DNA from: Limanda limanda
Lineage: Eukaryota; Chordata; Actinopteri; Pleuronectiformes; Pleuronectidae
NCBI RefSeq assembly: GCF_963576545.1
Contig: NC_083638.1
Span: 31,713,400-31,777,399 of the forward strand
Direction: 5' to 3'
Length of the DNA stretch: 64,000 bases
This document shows positions 48,235-58,782 of this stretch, in pieces. Each line of letters starts with the position of its first letter. The first letter of the stretch is position 1. The position numbers were made by a program, and so were the translations under genes. The notes beneath the pieces are model-generated. The model had not been told where the DNA came from. It was given only the letters and a program-made list of their open reading frames with translations, and did not search any database.

Positions 48235-49264
48235 AGAGAACCACACCGTGGAGGAAGAACATGCATTTTCACAGCCGAACAGGATGTAGATATGGTTCGT
48301 GAGAACAACGCTTTCACACTCAGACAAATAAAAACTAGGATCCTGGCTGACCATGCTACATTTAGAAACGTCCAGACCTTCAGCCTCTCTACATTGGACC
48401 GTATTCTTCATAGGAATGCCATGCGGATGAAACAAGTGTACAGGATCCCATTCGAACAGATCACAGACCACATCAAGGAGTTACGGAGAGAGTTTGTGCT
48501 TGTAAGTACCATACATTCAGCACTGACATGCATGTACTGTACCTGTATTCCAATATTGTTCCTTTTCTACAGTGTCTCACTGTGTTGACCTCTCTGTGTC
48601 CATACTGTAACTTGCATTCTCATGCTGTCTGTGTCAGCGGATCCAGGAGCATGACACAGCTAATGTGTTGTACCAGTACATCTTTATTGATGAGGTGGGA
48701 TTCAACCTGGTGAAGAGGCGGCAACGGGGCAGAGACGTCATTGGCCAGTGGGCCATTGTTGAGGTCCCAGGCCAGCGTGGTGGGAACACACAATGTGTGC
48801 TGCAATGAATTACCATGGGATCTTGCACCGTCATGCCCACCTAGGGGCCTATAACACTGCCGGTCTCCTCGTCTTCCTGGATGGCCTGCATGACCTGCTG
48901 GTACCACCTGGCCAGTTAGATGACCCACAGCGGATCGATCACGTTGTCATCTGGGACAATGCTTCCGCCGGGCTGCTCAAGTGCGTGAGTGGTTCCAGGA
49001 CCACCCGCATTTTTCCATTCTATACCTCCCACTGAGGAATTCTTTTCAGCTTGGAGGTGGAAGGTATATGAACGGAACCCACAGGACCAGGTCCCACTTC
49101 TCCAGGCCATGGAGGAGGCTTGTGGCGACGTGAGTGTCGAGGCCTATCAGGGCTTCATGCGCCACTCGAGGCGTTTCTTCCAACGCTGCTTGGAAAGGGA
49201 GAACATTGCCTCTGATGTGGATGAGGCCCTCTGGCCAGACAGGAACCGGAGGCGTAATGCCTAA
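48235..49264 (+). pseudogene. IS630-like DDE transposase gene with intron, defective
   Basis: Exon 1 (to 48501) encodes a helix-turn-helix region ('RTCIFTAEQDVDMVREN', 'STLDRILHRNAMRMKQVYR'). A 136-bp intron follows (CTT|GTAAGT ... GTGTCAG|CGG at 48638). Exon 2 has 'FIDEVGFNL' (first Asp), 'VIGQWAIVEVPGQRGG' and 'VVIWDNAS' (second Asp). A frameshift lies near 48790, a second frame change near 48975, and the 'YSPFLNP' block just before 'EEFFSAWRWKVYERNPQDQ' is deleted around 49030, so the third acidic region is damaged. The end 'DVDEALWPDRNRRRNA' precedes TAA. This family is frequent in fish as uncharacterised transposase-like loci. Inserted in Gypsy sequence. Confidence 0.75.
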
Positions 49265-49296
49265 TCCATTTTCTTGAAGGAGGGAGGGGGGCTGGT

Positions 49297-51105
49297 TGAT
49301 ATATTGGGGCTCGTCTAAAACGCCAGTTTTGTAGCCAAATTGGATAAGTAATATTGAGTAAATCGTTCTTTGATACGTTGATCTGAAAAGTGCGTTGTTC
49401 TAGTGGAGCGGAGTATGGTGCATGTTGGTTGTGCAAACCGTGGTGAGTAAGCGTCATCGTGTGATTATTTCTGATAAACTTAGATTTGGAAAGTCGGATC
49501 AATGAATTACCTTGGTTAAGATTAGTGCGTGTCTTCGGGTGCGTGGTTTGTTACTTTGGTTTGTTGTTTTTGGGTGGCAGGGATCTAGAGCGGTCGTCTC
49601 GGGGGCACTTCCGATTTCCACGGAGTCATTATCAACCGGTGGCTCTTTTGGATTTACGGGCTCCGTGCTTAAAATCCCCGGTCTCACTCCACCTGTAGAA
49701 AAGCAGGGTCTACTGTTTAGACAGGCATCGGATAATTTGTTGATCTCAAAAGCAAATCAAGAGTTAATTGGGGAATATTTCGTTTGTTTGAATATGGCTT
49801 CAAAAATTGTGACTGGTTTTATCCAAACTCCGTCAGCTGAGTTATTAAACTCTATGACTAAAGAGCAGTTAATCGAGGTTGTGGACAATTATAACATTGT
49901 TGTTTCCTTAGTACAAAGGAGATTAAAAGAGAGCGTTAGGTGCGTAGTTGTGGCCGGGTTAGTGGATTGGCAGGTGCTAATAACTACAGCGCCACTATCT
50001 GAGCCACCGGCGCCTCAAGCGTTTACTTTTGAGGAGCAAAAGGCTCTGCTGGTAATGCAGCGGTAGACAGAGATTGAGAAAATCCGTCAAAAGCAAGAGG
50101 TTGAGAAAATAAAGCTTGATCAAGAGCAACCGCGAATCAATCTGCTGCGAGATGGTAAAATTCCACCTACGCCTAATTTAAACGTTGAAAAGAAGATTTG
50201 TTAAGTTCCACTATTTAGAGGCTGATGTGGACACTTTTTTTCAATTGTTCGAGCGGGTAGCTGATGCGCACAGTTTGTCAGACGTGGAGAGGACTCTGCT
50301 CCTCCAGTGTGTGTTGACCGGCCGCGCTCAGCTCGCCTATGCCACACTGTCTGTGGCAGACAGTCAGGTGTATGATAAGGTGAAAACTGCAGTGCTTAAA
50401 GCATACGAACTAGTGCCAGAGGCTTACTGTTTTCGTTTCCGCAAAATGCGGAAGATATACGAGCAAACGAATGTTGAGTTTGTGAGAGCTTTAACTTTGC
50501 AGTTTATTCGTTGGCGAAGATCCGAAAGTATTGCTACATTGGATGATTTAGTCTATCTATTTTTGTTAGAACAGTATAAGATCACGCTCTCCGAAGGTGT
50601 CGCTACCTACATTGTGGAGCGTAAGGTGCGCACTGCTTCCGAGGCAACCGTGCTGGCTGATGAATGGGAGCTGATGCAGCGTTCACGCTTAGATCGTGCA
50701 AAAATGGATACAGGTAATTTTCGGTCATGGCCTAACGGTATACCTGTGCCTCAAGCTCAAGAGCAGCGGTCTGCTCAAAAATATCAGCCTGTGCAAAGGC
50801 CCGCTCTGGATAAGGATGCGTGTGGTTACTGTTTTGCAGAAGGTCATTGGATGAGGCAATGTCCAGTGCTCAAAGTAAAGAAAGCTCAATCCTTTAACAC
50901 GACTGCTGAGGCTTCGATCCTGGCTGTTCCAGTGCCTGCGATCGTTTACTTGGAGTTGCCCACTGACAGGCCGGCGTGCGCCCCTGCGTGTGTGGCAGAC
51001 CCCGAGGTGACGTTTGATCCATTCATCTTTGATGGCTTTGTGTCACTTGTTGGTGGTCATAAAGTCCGAGTGAAAATCGAGGGATACTTGGGCGAGTCAT
51101 ATTAG
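49297..51105 (+). pseudogene. Ty3/Gypsy gag (SCAN-like capsid and zinc knuckle) with leader
   Basis: A TTGGGGCTCGTC at about 49304 resembles a tRNA-Pro-type primer site. The first frame (49512-50066, TAG) gives an N-terminal gag region. After a frame change near 50190 a 306-codon frame (50185-51105) contains a SCAN-like capsid domain ('ADSQVYDKVKTAVLKAYELV', 'FVRALTLQFIRWRR', 'ATYIVERKVRTASEATVLAD') and the knuckle 'CGYCFAEGHWMRQC' (C-x2-C-x4-H-x4-C). It ends shortly after a 'VGGHKVRVKI' stretch where protease would begin. No LTR or pol is attached, so the copy is truncated. The vertebrate SCAN domain is thought to derive from such gag proteins. Confidence 0.8.
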
Positions 51106-51561
51106 GGTTACATTAACAGCAGGTAAACAAACCTCACAAACGCACACACTGTGATAGAGTGACTGAAATGTACAATTATGTGTGAGAGATGTGTCAACAA
51201 ACTCATTGATCTATCCTTTTTGTTTCGTTAAGGCCCAATTGCAGAAAGCTGCCGAGTTGAAGGAAGACCAAAGTATTCTGATACATATAAAAGACAAAGA
51301 CTGTGTGGCTCTGGAGGTGCAGTACCACAAAGGCTGTTGCAATCAGTACACCAGGTTTTTGACGAGGCCTAAAAAACCAGAGAAAGAACAGTAAGTTATT
51401 TATTATATTGCATTTCAAGGAGCTGCTAACTTAACATTATATAAGTAAACATTCAATCTGCATTCGGTTGTATGTGCACACAATCACAACACTTCATTTC
51501 TTTACTTCTCATTCGTATGTCTTTTAGGAATGAGCCCATGTTTGATATCAGCAATAAGATA

Positions 51562-53095
51562 CACTCCTGATCAAAATCTTAAGACCAGTTAAAAAATTGC
51601 ATGAATTTGCATTTTGCACTGTTGGATCTTAGGAAGGTTCTAAGTAGAGCTTCAAAATGCAAAAAGAAGAAATGGGAACAAGAGACCAAAAGTTGTGAGC
51701 AGGCAATTTATTGAAAACAACAATTTAACTCAAATAGGCTGTTCATCAGCTGATCAAAAGTTTAAGACCACAGCCTTTAAAAGTCAAAATCTGTGCAAAA
51801 ATTTGGATTCCATGTCATTTCCTGTCAAGTAATCACACTGTGAAGAGCTCTTGATGGCAAAGGCAAAAAAGCTCACCGTCTTTGAACGTGGTAGGATTGT
51901 TGAACTGCATAAACAAGGCCTCTCTCAACGTGCCATTGCTGCTGAGGTTGGACGCAGTAAGACAGTCATTTTGCATTTCTTAAAAGATCCTCAGGGTTAT
52001 GGAACAAAAAAATCTCACCGGCGCTGAGCCGGAGGATCCGAATGGCTGTCCGTCAAGACACGGGACGATCCTCGTCCCAAATTAAGGCCATTACTGGTGC
52101 TGACTGCAGCCCAATAACCATCAGACGGCATCTGCGAAGGAAGGGCTTCAAAAACAAGAAACGTCTTCAAAGGCCACGTCTCCTTCAACGCCACAAAATT
52201 GCCCGTTTAGACTTTGCAAGGGAGCACCAAACATGGGACATTCAAAGGTGGAAGAAAATTTTATTCTCTGATTAGAAAAAATGTAACCTTGATGGTCCTG
52301 ATGGCTTCCAACGTTACTGGCATGACAAGGAGATGCCACCTGAGATGTTTTCTACGCGGCACAGTGGAGGGGGCGCCATCATGATCTGGGGTGCTTTTTC
52401 CTTCAATGGAACAATGGAGCTCCAGGTTGTGCAAGGGCGTCAAACAGCAGCTGGCTATGAGGAGATGTTGCAGCGGGCATCCCTCATGACTGAGGGCCCT
52501 TGTTTGTGTGGTAACGACTGGGTTTTTCAGGAGGACAACGCTCCAATTCACAATGCCGTCTGACCAAGACTTTTTTCCAGGAGAATAACATCACTCTTTT
52601 GGACCATCCTGCGTGTTTCCCTGATCTTAATCCAATTGAGAACATTTGGGGATGGATGGCAAGGGAAGTTTACAAAAATGGACTTCAGTTCCAGACAGTG
52701 GATGCCCTTTGTGAAGCCACTTCACCACTTGGCGCAACATTCGCACTAGCCTTTTGGAAACACTTGCATCAAGCATGCCAAAACGAATTTTTGAAGTAAT
52801 CAACAATAATGGTGGAGCTACTCATTACTGAGTCAGTTTGACACTTTAATTTCTGTTTTATGAGGGTTTTTTTTTTTTTTGAGCTGTGGTCTTAATCTTT
52901 TGATCAGCTGATGAACAGCCTACTTCAGTTAAATTGTTGTTTTCAATAAATTGCCTGCTCACAACTTTTGGGCTCTTGTTCCCATTTCTTCTTTTTGCAT
53001 TTTGAAACTCTACTTAGAACCTTCCTAAGATTCAACAGTGCAAAATGCAAATTCATGCAATTTTTTAACTGGTCTTAGGATTTTGATCAGGAGTG
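51562..53095. mobile_element. Tc1-like transposon with long (about 215-bp) inverted repeats
   Basis: Both ends begin CACTCCTGATCAAAATC and are flanked by TA (51560-51561, 53096-53097). The inverted repeats extend about 215 bp with few mismatches, and the motif GATCAAAA-x-TTAAGACCA appears at the outer end and again near the inner end of each arm, the IR/DR arrangement bound by Tc1 transposases. 1534 bp in all; encodes one damaged transposase. Confidence 0.95.
51854..52799 (+). pseudogene. Tc1-like transposase, inactivated
   Basis: Starts MAKAKKLTVFERGRIVELHK, with the paired-like helix-turn-helix ('LSQRAIAAEVGRS'). A short deletion brings a TGA at about 52024, the frame resumes at 52042, and a TAG at 52273 falls directly after 'ILFSD', removing the residue after the first catalytic Asp. 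'QEDNAPIH' (second Asp) and 'DLNPIENIWGWM' (third acidic residue) are both present, separated by a frameshift near 52560. The product would cut and paste its own element at TA sites, but this copy cannot. Confidence 0.9.
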
Positions 53096-53229
53096 TATTC
53101 TGTGAGAGGATCATTCGCCAAAGGCTGCTTGTCAACCAAGAGGTGCTGAGAATGGGCCAGCTGAGGAAGGCCTTCATTGAACTGGTGAAAGCAAATGAAG
53201 GTCTTGATGCTTCACACTACAGGCTATAG

Positions 53230-53620
53230 GCGTCACTGAGGAGCCAACACTGGATCATTATGTCAACATTGCTGATGACTTGCATTTGAAAGTGTGGTCT
53301 GTTTGTCAAGACATTGTGTACCTTGCTTCCAAGTAGTTGTAACTAGATGTAACTACTAACTACGATTACAACAACAGACTTATTTCGTTGTTGTAATTGT
53401 GCCAACACAAAAGAAACTGAGGAACTGGAAGATAACTGTCCTGAGATAGACAGTGAGGACTGAGTGTCCTTAATCTGTTATTCCTTATTCTGTTTTGTAC
53501 ATCATATTTCATATTTTTCATATGATGATCAGTGTTGTTTTCATTTGTGGAAGAATGAATGAATGACTAAATCAATGAACGAACAAATGGTCATCGGTAT
53601 AAGTACAATTACTGCCTTTT
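53230..53620. other. unassigned
   Basis: Continues past the unidentified gene's stop. Contains a small hairpin (CATCATAT/ATATGATG, about 53507-53529). No gene seen. Confidence 0.5.
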
Positions 53621-53624
53621 ATTG

Positions 53625-54380
53625 ATACAAGGAAGGAGGTTTATTTGTCACATACATAGAAATACTAACGTGAAGCGTGTAGTGAAATTTCGTTTGGTGT
53701 TAAGCTTTTTCTGTGCGAGTGTGAAGAAAGAAAGATCAAGAAATATTTTTCATAGATAGCAAGAGGGAGTATAAAGTGCAGTGTGTGTACAGTCCATGTG
53801 CAAGTGTGAAAAAAAGTGTAATTGCAGTTTATATAGTCATTGTATGTGTTCAGGATACGGAATGCTTGAGGAAAGAAGCTCCTCCTCAGTCTCTCTGTCC
53901 AGGTCTTTTAGCAGCAGAGACGTTTGCCTGACCTCAGTGTTTTGGGCGGCTTTGGCTGAGGGGTAGAGTGGTCGTCCTCCAACCTGAAGGTCGGCGGTTC
54001 GATCCCCAGTCTGAACCATCTGCATGCCGAAGTGTCCTTGGGCAAGATGCTGAACCCTCAATAGCCCCCCATAGAATAACAAAGTGCTGCAAGTAGATGC
54101 ACTGTATGAATGTATGGGTGAATGTGAAACTGTACTGTAAAGCGCTTTGAGTGGTCTTCATCAGACTAGAAAAGCGCTATATAAATACAAATCCATTTAC
54201 CATTTAGAAAAGTCCATTATCATGTCAGGACACTATCCACAGCTGATGGGTGCTGATACTTTGAACTTCCTCAGCTGACGTAGGAAGTACAGTCTTTGCC
54301 TTGATTTCTTCAGTGTGTGCTGGGTATTCACAGTCCATGTTAGATCGTCAGTAAGGTGTATTCCCAGGTATATCAAACTT
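53625..54380 (-). repeat. dispersed fish repeat split by a SINE
   Basis: 'GGTTTATTTGTCACATACATAGAA', 'AGTGAAATTTCGTTTGG' and 'CTCAGTCTCTCTGTCCAGG' on the left, and 'CCTCAGCTGACGTAGGAAGTACAGTC' with 'TGTTAGATCGTCAGTAAGG' on the right, belong to a common fish retroposon-like repeat. The SINE at 53944 lies inside it. Strand inferred from homologous LINE-like coding order. Confidence 0.55.
53944..54211 (+). mobile_element. tRNA-derived SINE
   Basis: The head has an A box (TGGCTGAGGGGTAGAGTGG) and a B box (GGTTCGATCCC, 53996-54006) spaced as in a tRNA gene, the internal promoter of RNA polymerase III. The body has 'GCCGAAGTGTCCTTGGGCAAG', and the tail 'GTAAAGCGCTTTGAGTGGTC' and 'AAAAGCGCTATATAAATACA'. 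The tail recurs alone at 18986-19110 and 44483-44605. Confidence 0.9.
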
Positions 54381-54520
54381 GATCTAAATGACTTGACATA
54401 AACATAACATTATCGTATATTTGTCTCATTGTTCTTCTTGGACGCGGCTATTATACAGCACTGTTTAGAATCTATTTGGCCCACTTTTGAGGATGTTCGG
54501 GTGTTCTCTTTCAACATTCA

Positions 54521-54679
54521 TGAGGTATCTCACTATGGGACACGCCCTCGCGCTGTCCCCCAGAAGCAATTTTACACTCGCCAGCCCTGACTGGCAGGCA
54601 GACGTGACGTCTGTCAATAGAGGAGGGACCTCCTACTCTATATAAGACCGGATGTCACGTCATCGCCTTTAGTCTAAAA
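54521..54679 (+). repeat. DIRS left inverted terminal repeat (with TATA box)
   Basis: Complement of 58916-59074. Contains CTCTATATAAGAC near 54640, a TATA box suited to transcription of the element. Confidence 0.95.
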
Positions 54680-54865
54680 CCTCTTCTCGCTCCTAGAAGC
54701 ATAATCTCAGACGGCAGGTGTAGCTAAAGGCAACAAAACTGTTCACAGAGCGAGCTAACCACTCGGTCGACGAGCGTTACCTTAACACTACATAGCTGGC
54801 TGGGGTTTGTACTGTAGGTAGCCACCATACTATCTACTCAGCCGCTTCCAATTAATCAGGAAGAG

Positions 54866-55045
54866 ATGGCAACCATGGACCCGGCTCCTGTCCTCACCAT
54901 GGGCAAGAGCAAGGTGCCACCGAGGTTGTGCACATGTGGAAACAAAATATCGGGGGCAGATACCCACCCTGTATGTTCAGCGTGCCTCGGGCTGCAACAC
55001 GCAGGAGTGTCGATGAGGACAAGTCTGGAGATCACTCTGTCATGC
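54866..55045 (+). pseudogene. DIRS ORF1 (gag-like) N-terminus, truncated
   Basis: ATG at 54866 opens a frame with 'LCTCGNKISGADTHPVCSAC' and 'LGLQHAG', a Cys/His cluster typical of DIRS ORF1 N-termini. The frame runs into Tc1-like sequence at about 55046 and stops, so only about 58 codons of the original protein remain. The clustered Cys and His may bind zinc; the role in particle assembly is inferred from family membership. Confidence 0.75.
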
Positions 55046-56288
55046 TGATTTAGACAGAATAGCAGACTGGAAGCTTTAAAAGGAGGGTGATGCTTGAAAT
55101 CATTGTTCTTCCTCTGTTAACCATGGTTACCTGCAAGGAAACACGTGCAGTCATCATTGCTTTGCACAAAAAGGACTTCAGTGGCCAGGATATTGCTGCC
55201 AGTAAGATTGCACCTGATTTTACCATTTATTGGATCATCAAGAACTTCAAGGAGAGAGGTTCAATTATTGTTAAAAAGGCTTCAGGGCGCCCAAGGAAGT
55301 CCAGCAAGCGCCAGGACCGTCTCCTAAAGTTGATTCAACTGCAGGATTGGGGCACCACTAGTGCAGAGGTTGGTCAGTAATGGCAGCAGGCAGGTGTGAG
55401 TGCATCTGCATGCACAGTGAGGCGAAGACTTTTGGATGATAGCCTGGTGTCAAGAAGGGCAGCAAAGAAGACACTTCTCTCCAGGAAAAACATCAGGGAC
55501 AGACTGATATTCTGTCAGAGGTACAGGGATTGGACTGCTGAGGACTGGGGTAAAGTCATTTTTTCTGATGAATCCCCTTTCCGATTGTTTAGGGCATCTG
55601 GAAAAAAGCTTGTCTGGAGAAGAAAAGGTGAGCGCTACCATCAGTCCTGTGTCGTGCCAACAGTGAAGCAACCTGAGAACATCAATGTGTGGGGCTGCTT
55701 CTCATCCAAGGGAGTGGGCTCACTAACAATTTTGCCAAAGAACACAGCCATGAATAAAGAATGGTACCAAAACATCCTCCGAGAGCCACTTCTCCCAACC
55801 ATCCAAGAACAGTTTGGTGAGGAACAAGGCCTTTTCCAGCATGAAGGTGCACCTTGCCATCAAGCGAAAGTGATAACTAAGTGGCTCAGGGAAAAACATC
55901 AAAATTTTGGGTCCATGGCTAGGAAACTCCCCAGACCTTAATCCCATTGAGAATTTGTGGTCAATCTACAAGAGGCGGGTGGACACACAAAAACCCACAT
56001 ATTCTGACAAAGTCCAAGCATTGATTATGCAAGAATGAGCTGCCATCTATCAGGATGTGACCCAGAATACCAGGGTGAATTGCAGAGGTCTTGAAAAAGA
56101 AGGGTCAACACTGCAAATATTGACTCTTTGCATAAACTTAATGTAATTGTCAATAAAATCCTTTGACACTTGTAATTATACTTCAGTATACCATAGTAAC
56201 ATCTGATAAAAAGATCTGAAAACACTGAAGCAACACACTTTGTGAAAACCAATACTTGTGTCATTCTCAAAACTTTTGGCCACGGCTG
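55046..56288 (+). mobile_element. Tc1-like transposon (second family), 5'-truncated, inside DIRS
   Basis: The 3' end reads CAAAACTTTTGGCCACGGCTG followed by TA at 56289-56290, the usual Tc1 terminus. The matching 5' terminal repeat is absent and sequence starts abruptly near 55046 in the element's leader. The DIRS RT motif resumes exactly at that TA. Loss of the left repeat together with DIRS central sequence suggests a deletion after insertion. Confidence 0.85.
55123..56123 (+). pseudogene. Tc1-like transposase (second family), inactivated
   Basis: Begins MVTCKETRAVIIALHKKDFS, followed by 'SGRPRKSSKRQDRLLKLIQL' (helix-turn-helix linker). A TAA at 55378 interrupts it. The frame continues with 'KVIFSDESPFRLF' (first Asp) and 'FQHEGAPCHQ', where the second catalytic Asp is replaced by Glu. 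A frameshift near 55900 precedes 'NSPDLNPIENLWS' (third acidic residue), and a TGA at 56036 lies further on. The protein is non-functional. This family is distinct from the one at 51.6 kb. Confidence 0.88.
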
Positions 56289-56289
56289 T

Positions 56290-57279
56290 ATATAGACGAC
56301 TGGCTCATAGCGGCAGAGTCGCCCCAGCAAACTCAGGCCCACACCAGTCAGCTCACATCGCATCTGGCAACCCTGGGTTTTGCGATAAACTGGGAAAAGA
56401 GTGTTCTGATTCCAACTCAGAAAATCACATTCATAGGGCTGTCCCTCGATTCAGTCATGTTCAGAGCGTGTCTGTCTGCGGAAGGGATAAAAGCTTTCCA
56501 AGCTTGTCTGGCACTTTTTCGCAGGGGGGCGTTGCTAAAATTCAGGTCGTGCCTCAGACTGTTAGGACTGATGGCCTCAGCTCTGGTGGTCACTTCACTG
56601 GGTCGTTTACACATGAGACCAGTTCAGCGCTGAGTAGCGTCGCTCAAACTGAGCCCGAAGCACCACCGTCATCGCCAGGTCTTAGTCTCTATGGCCTGCG
56701 TCCATGCGCTGCACTCATGGAGATGCACAGGTTTTCTGACCAAGGGCGTTGCCATGGGAACGGTCATGACACGGAGGGTTACTACAACAGATGCCGGGCT
56801 GGGGGGCCACGCACGAGGGGAGGACAGTGAGCGGAACTTGGACTTTACAAATGCAGTCCGCTCACATAAATTGTCTGGAACTGTTGGCTGTATCGTTGTC
56901 ACTGAAACATTTTTTGCCCCTTCTCAGAGGGCAACATGTTCTGGTCAGAACGGACAATACCACCGTGGTGGCATATATCAACAGACAGGGGGGGCTGCGC
57001 TCACGTCATCTGCACACATTGGCACACAGACCTATAGTGTGGAGCAGTTCTCACCTGTTATCCCTCAGGGCGACACATGTGCCGGGCACACGGAACTGGG
57101 GAGCGGATTTGCTCTCCAGGGGCAGCCCTCGCTACAAGGATTGGAAACTCCACGGCGAGGTGATAACGCAGATATGGAGAAAATTCGGCCGGGCTCAGGT
57201 GGATCTCTTCGCGTCAGAAGAAAACGCACAGTGCCCGACGAGTGGCCACAGGTTCTACTGTACGGTTTCCCCCCGTTAG
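56290..57279 (+). pseudogene. DIRS reverse transcriptase C-terminus and RNase H
   Basis: RT remnant starts at 'YIDDWLIAAESPQQTQAHTS' (catalytic YxDD block) and runs to 'LGRLHMRPVQR' with TGA at about 56631. After a frame change the RNase H part follows (from about 56791): 'AHINCLELLAVSLSLKHFL' (Glu), 'VLVRTDNTTVVAYINRQGG' (Asp-Asn) and 'HVPGTRNWGADLLSR' (final Asp). The order and motifs match DIRS pol. The fingers and palm upstream of YIDD are deleted, so no active enzyme. Confidence 0.85.
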
Positions 57280-58713
57280 AGCTGATCACACCCACTCTGG
57301 CGAGAGTGCGGGAGAAGAGTCATGCCTTAATTCTTATAGCTCCCCGCTGGCTGGGAAAATACTGGCTAGCGGAGATCTACCAGCTGTTGTGCGCTCAGCC
57401 GTGGCCTCTGCCTCTACGGAGAGATCTCCTGTCACAGGCGCACAGAGAGATTTTCCACCCGCATCCAGAGCGCATGGCTCTGTGGGCTTGGCCCGTGAGA
57501 GGCTGAATCTGACCACAGCTGGACTTCCACAGAGTGTCATCAAAACCATTCAGAGCGCCAGGGCCCCTTCTACACGCATTGCATATGATGGCAAATGGCG
57601 TGCGTTTGAGGATTGGTGCGCAAAAGCAGGTGTGGAGGCTTTTCAGAGCCCTCCATCTGTCATTTTGACATTCCTACAGGAACGTTTGGACAAGGGGCTG
57701 GCGTTCTCCACGGTCAAAGTGTACTTAGCTGCTATTTCAGCATGTCACATAGGCTTTGGGGGCAAAACGGCAGGACAGCATCCTCTCGTTTGCCAGTTCA
57801 TGAAGGGCGCACGGCGGACGCGGCCGGTGTCAAGAAGCTTAACCCCACCGTGGGATTTAACTCTGGTGCTCGACGCGCTATCTGGCGCACCTTTCGAGCC
57901 ACTGCAGCAGGTAGAGCTTAAGATGCTCTCGTTTAAAACGGCTCTCTTACTGGCGCTGACATCTGCAAAGCGCGTAAGCGACATTCATGCACTGTCAGTG
58001 AATCCGTCATGCATGCGGTTTTTTAGGGAGGATTTAAAGGTTTTTCTCAAACCAAATCCCGCGTTTGTGCCTAAAGTTTTTAACTCGGCATTAGCATCTC
58101 GTTTAAAACGGCTCTCTTACTGGCGCTGACATCTGCAAAGCGCGTAAGCGACATTCATGCACTGTCAGTGAATCCGTCATGCATGCGGTTTTTTAGGGAG
58201 GATTTAAAGGTTTTTCTCAAACCAAATCCCGCGTTTGTGCCTAAAGTTTTTAACTCGGCATTAGCATATCGCCCTATCAGCCGTCCCTCCTCCACCGTTC
58301 TCCACGCTGGAGCAGGGACGGCTGAATGCGCTCTGCCCGGTGCGCGCATTGCGCACTTATGTGAACCGGACATCTGGCTTCAGGAAGTCAGAGCAGCTGT
58401 TCGTGTCTTGGGCTACGCCGCACTTGGGGAAGCCTCTTACGAAGCAGCGTTTGTCATACTGGATCGTGGAGGCAATTGCCACAGCCTATCATTGCAGGGG
58501 ATTACAACCCCCCCATAGGCCTGCGCACTCATTCCACTCGGGGGATCGCGGCGTCATGGGCACTGTTCCACGGCGTGCCTGTTGAAGAGATATGTGTTGC
58601 AGCCAGCTGGGCATCACCTCATACCTTCACCAGATTTTATAATCTGGATGTCACTGTACCCCCATGGTCTCATACAGTTCTGAGCGTGGGGTCAGTCACA
58701 AATGTCCCTGTCT
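57242..58713 (+). pseudogene. DIRS tyrosine recombinase, broken by a 170-bp tandem duplication
   Basis: The N-terminal SAM-like part (from 'LNLTTAGLPQSVIKTIQSAR', 'STRIAYDGKWRAFEDWC') leads to the catalytic domain with the first Arg in 'TSAKRVSDIHAL'. The 170-bp segment 57927-58096 is repeated exactly at 58097-58266, which shifts the frame. Downstream frames hold 'KQRLSYWIVEAIATAY' and, in another frame, 'LRTHSTRGIAASWALF' (HxxR) and 'SWASPHTFTRFYNLDV' (nucleophilic Tyr). The RHRY residues are present but split over three frames. The enzyme would integrate the circular DIRS cDNA. Confidence 0.9.
57927..58266. repeat. exact 170-bp tandem duplication
   Basis: 57927-58096 equals 58097-58266 with no difference seen. 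The junction is ...GGCATTAGCA|TCTCGTTTAAAACG. 170 is not a multiple of three. Confidence 0.97.
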
Positions 58714-58782
58714 GACTGACGGATTTAATCGTTCCTCAGTGGTCTTTTGATAAGCTTATCTGGCAATACGGGAGTCGCTATA

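Larger units (their letters stand above)
51230..53229 (+). pseudogene. unidentified multi-exon gene remnant, interrupted by a Tc1-like element
   Basis: I cannot name this gene. Exon a begins after an AATTGCAG acceptor at about 51246 and ends GAACA|GTAAGT (51389-51390). It encodes a segment with 'VQYHKGCCNQYTRF', a His/Cys pattern that could bind metal. Exon b starts after GTCTTTTAG (51529) with 'NEPMFDISNK', is cut by the Tc1-like element at 51562-53095, and resumes at 53098 with 'FCERIIRQRLLVNQEVLRMG' and 'LRKAFIELVKANEGLDASHY', then TAG at 53227. Phases match at the intron and, once one TA is removed, across the insertion. It resembles N-terminal regions of uncharacterised, probably transposon-related, fish proteins. 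The rest of the gene is absent. Confidence 0.55.

Noticed and set aside
53981..54010. Possible tRNA gene from the GGTTCGATCCC B box
   Set aside because: It is the tRNA-derived head of a SINE; no cloverleaf with a 3' acceptor stem.
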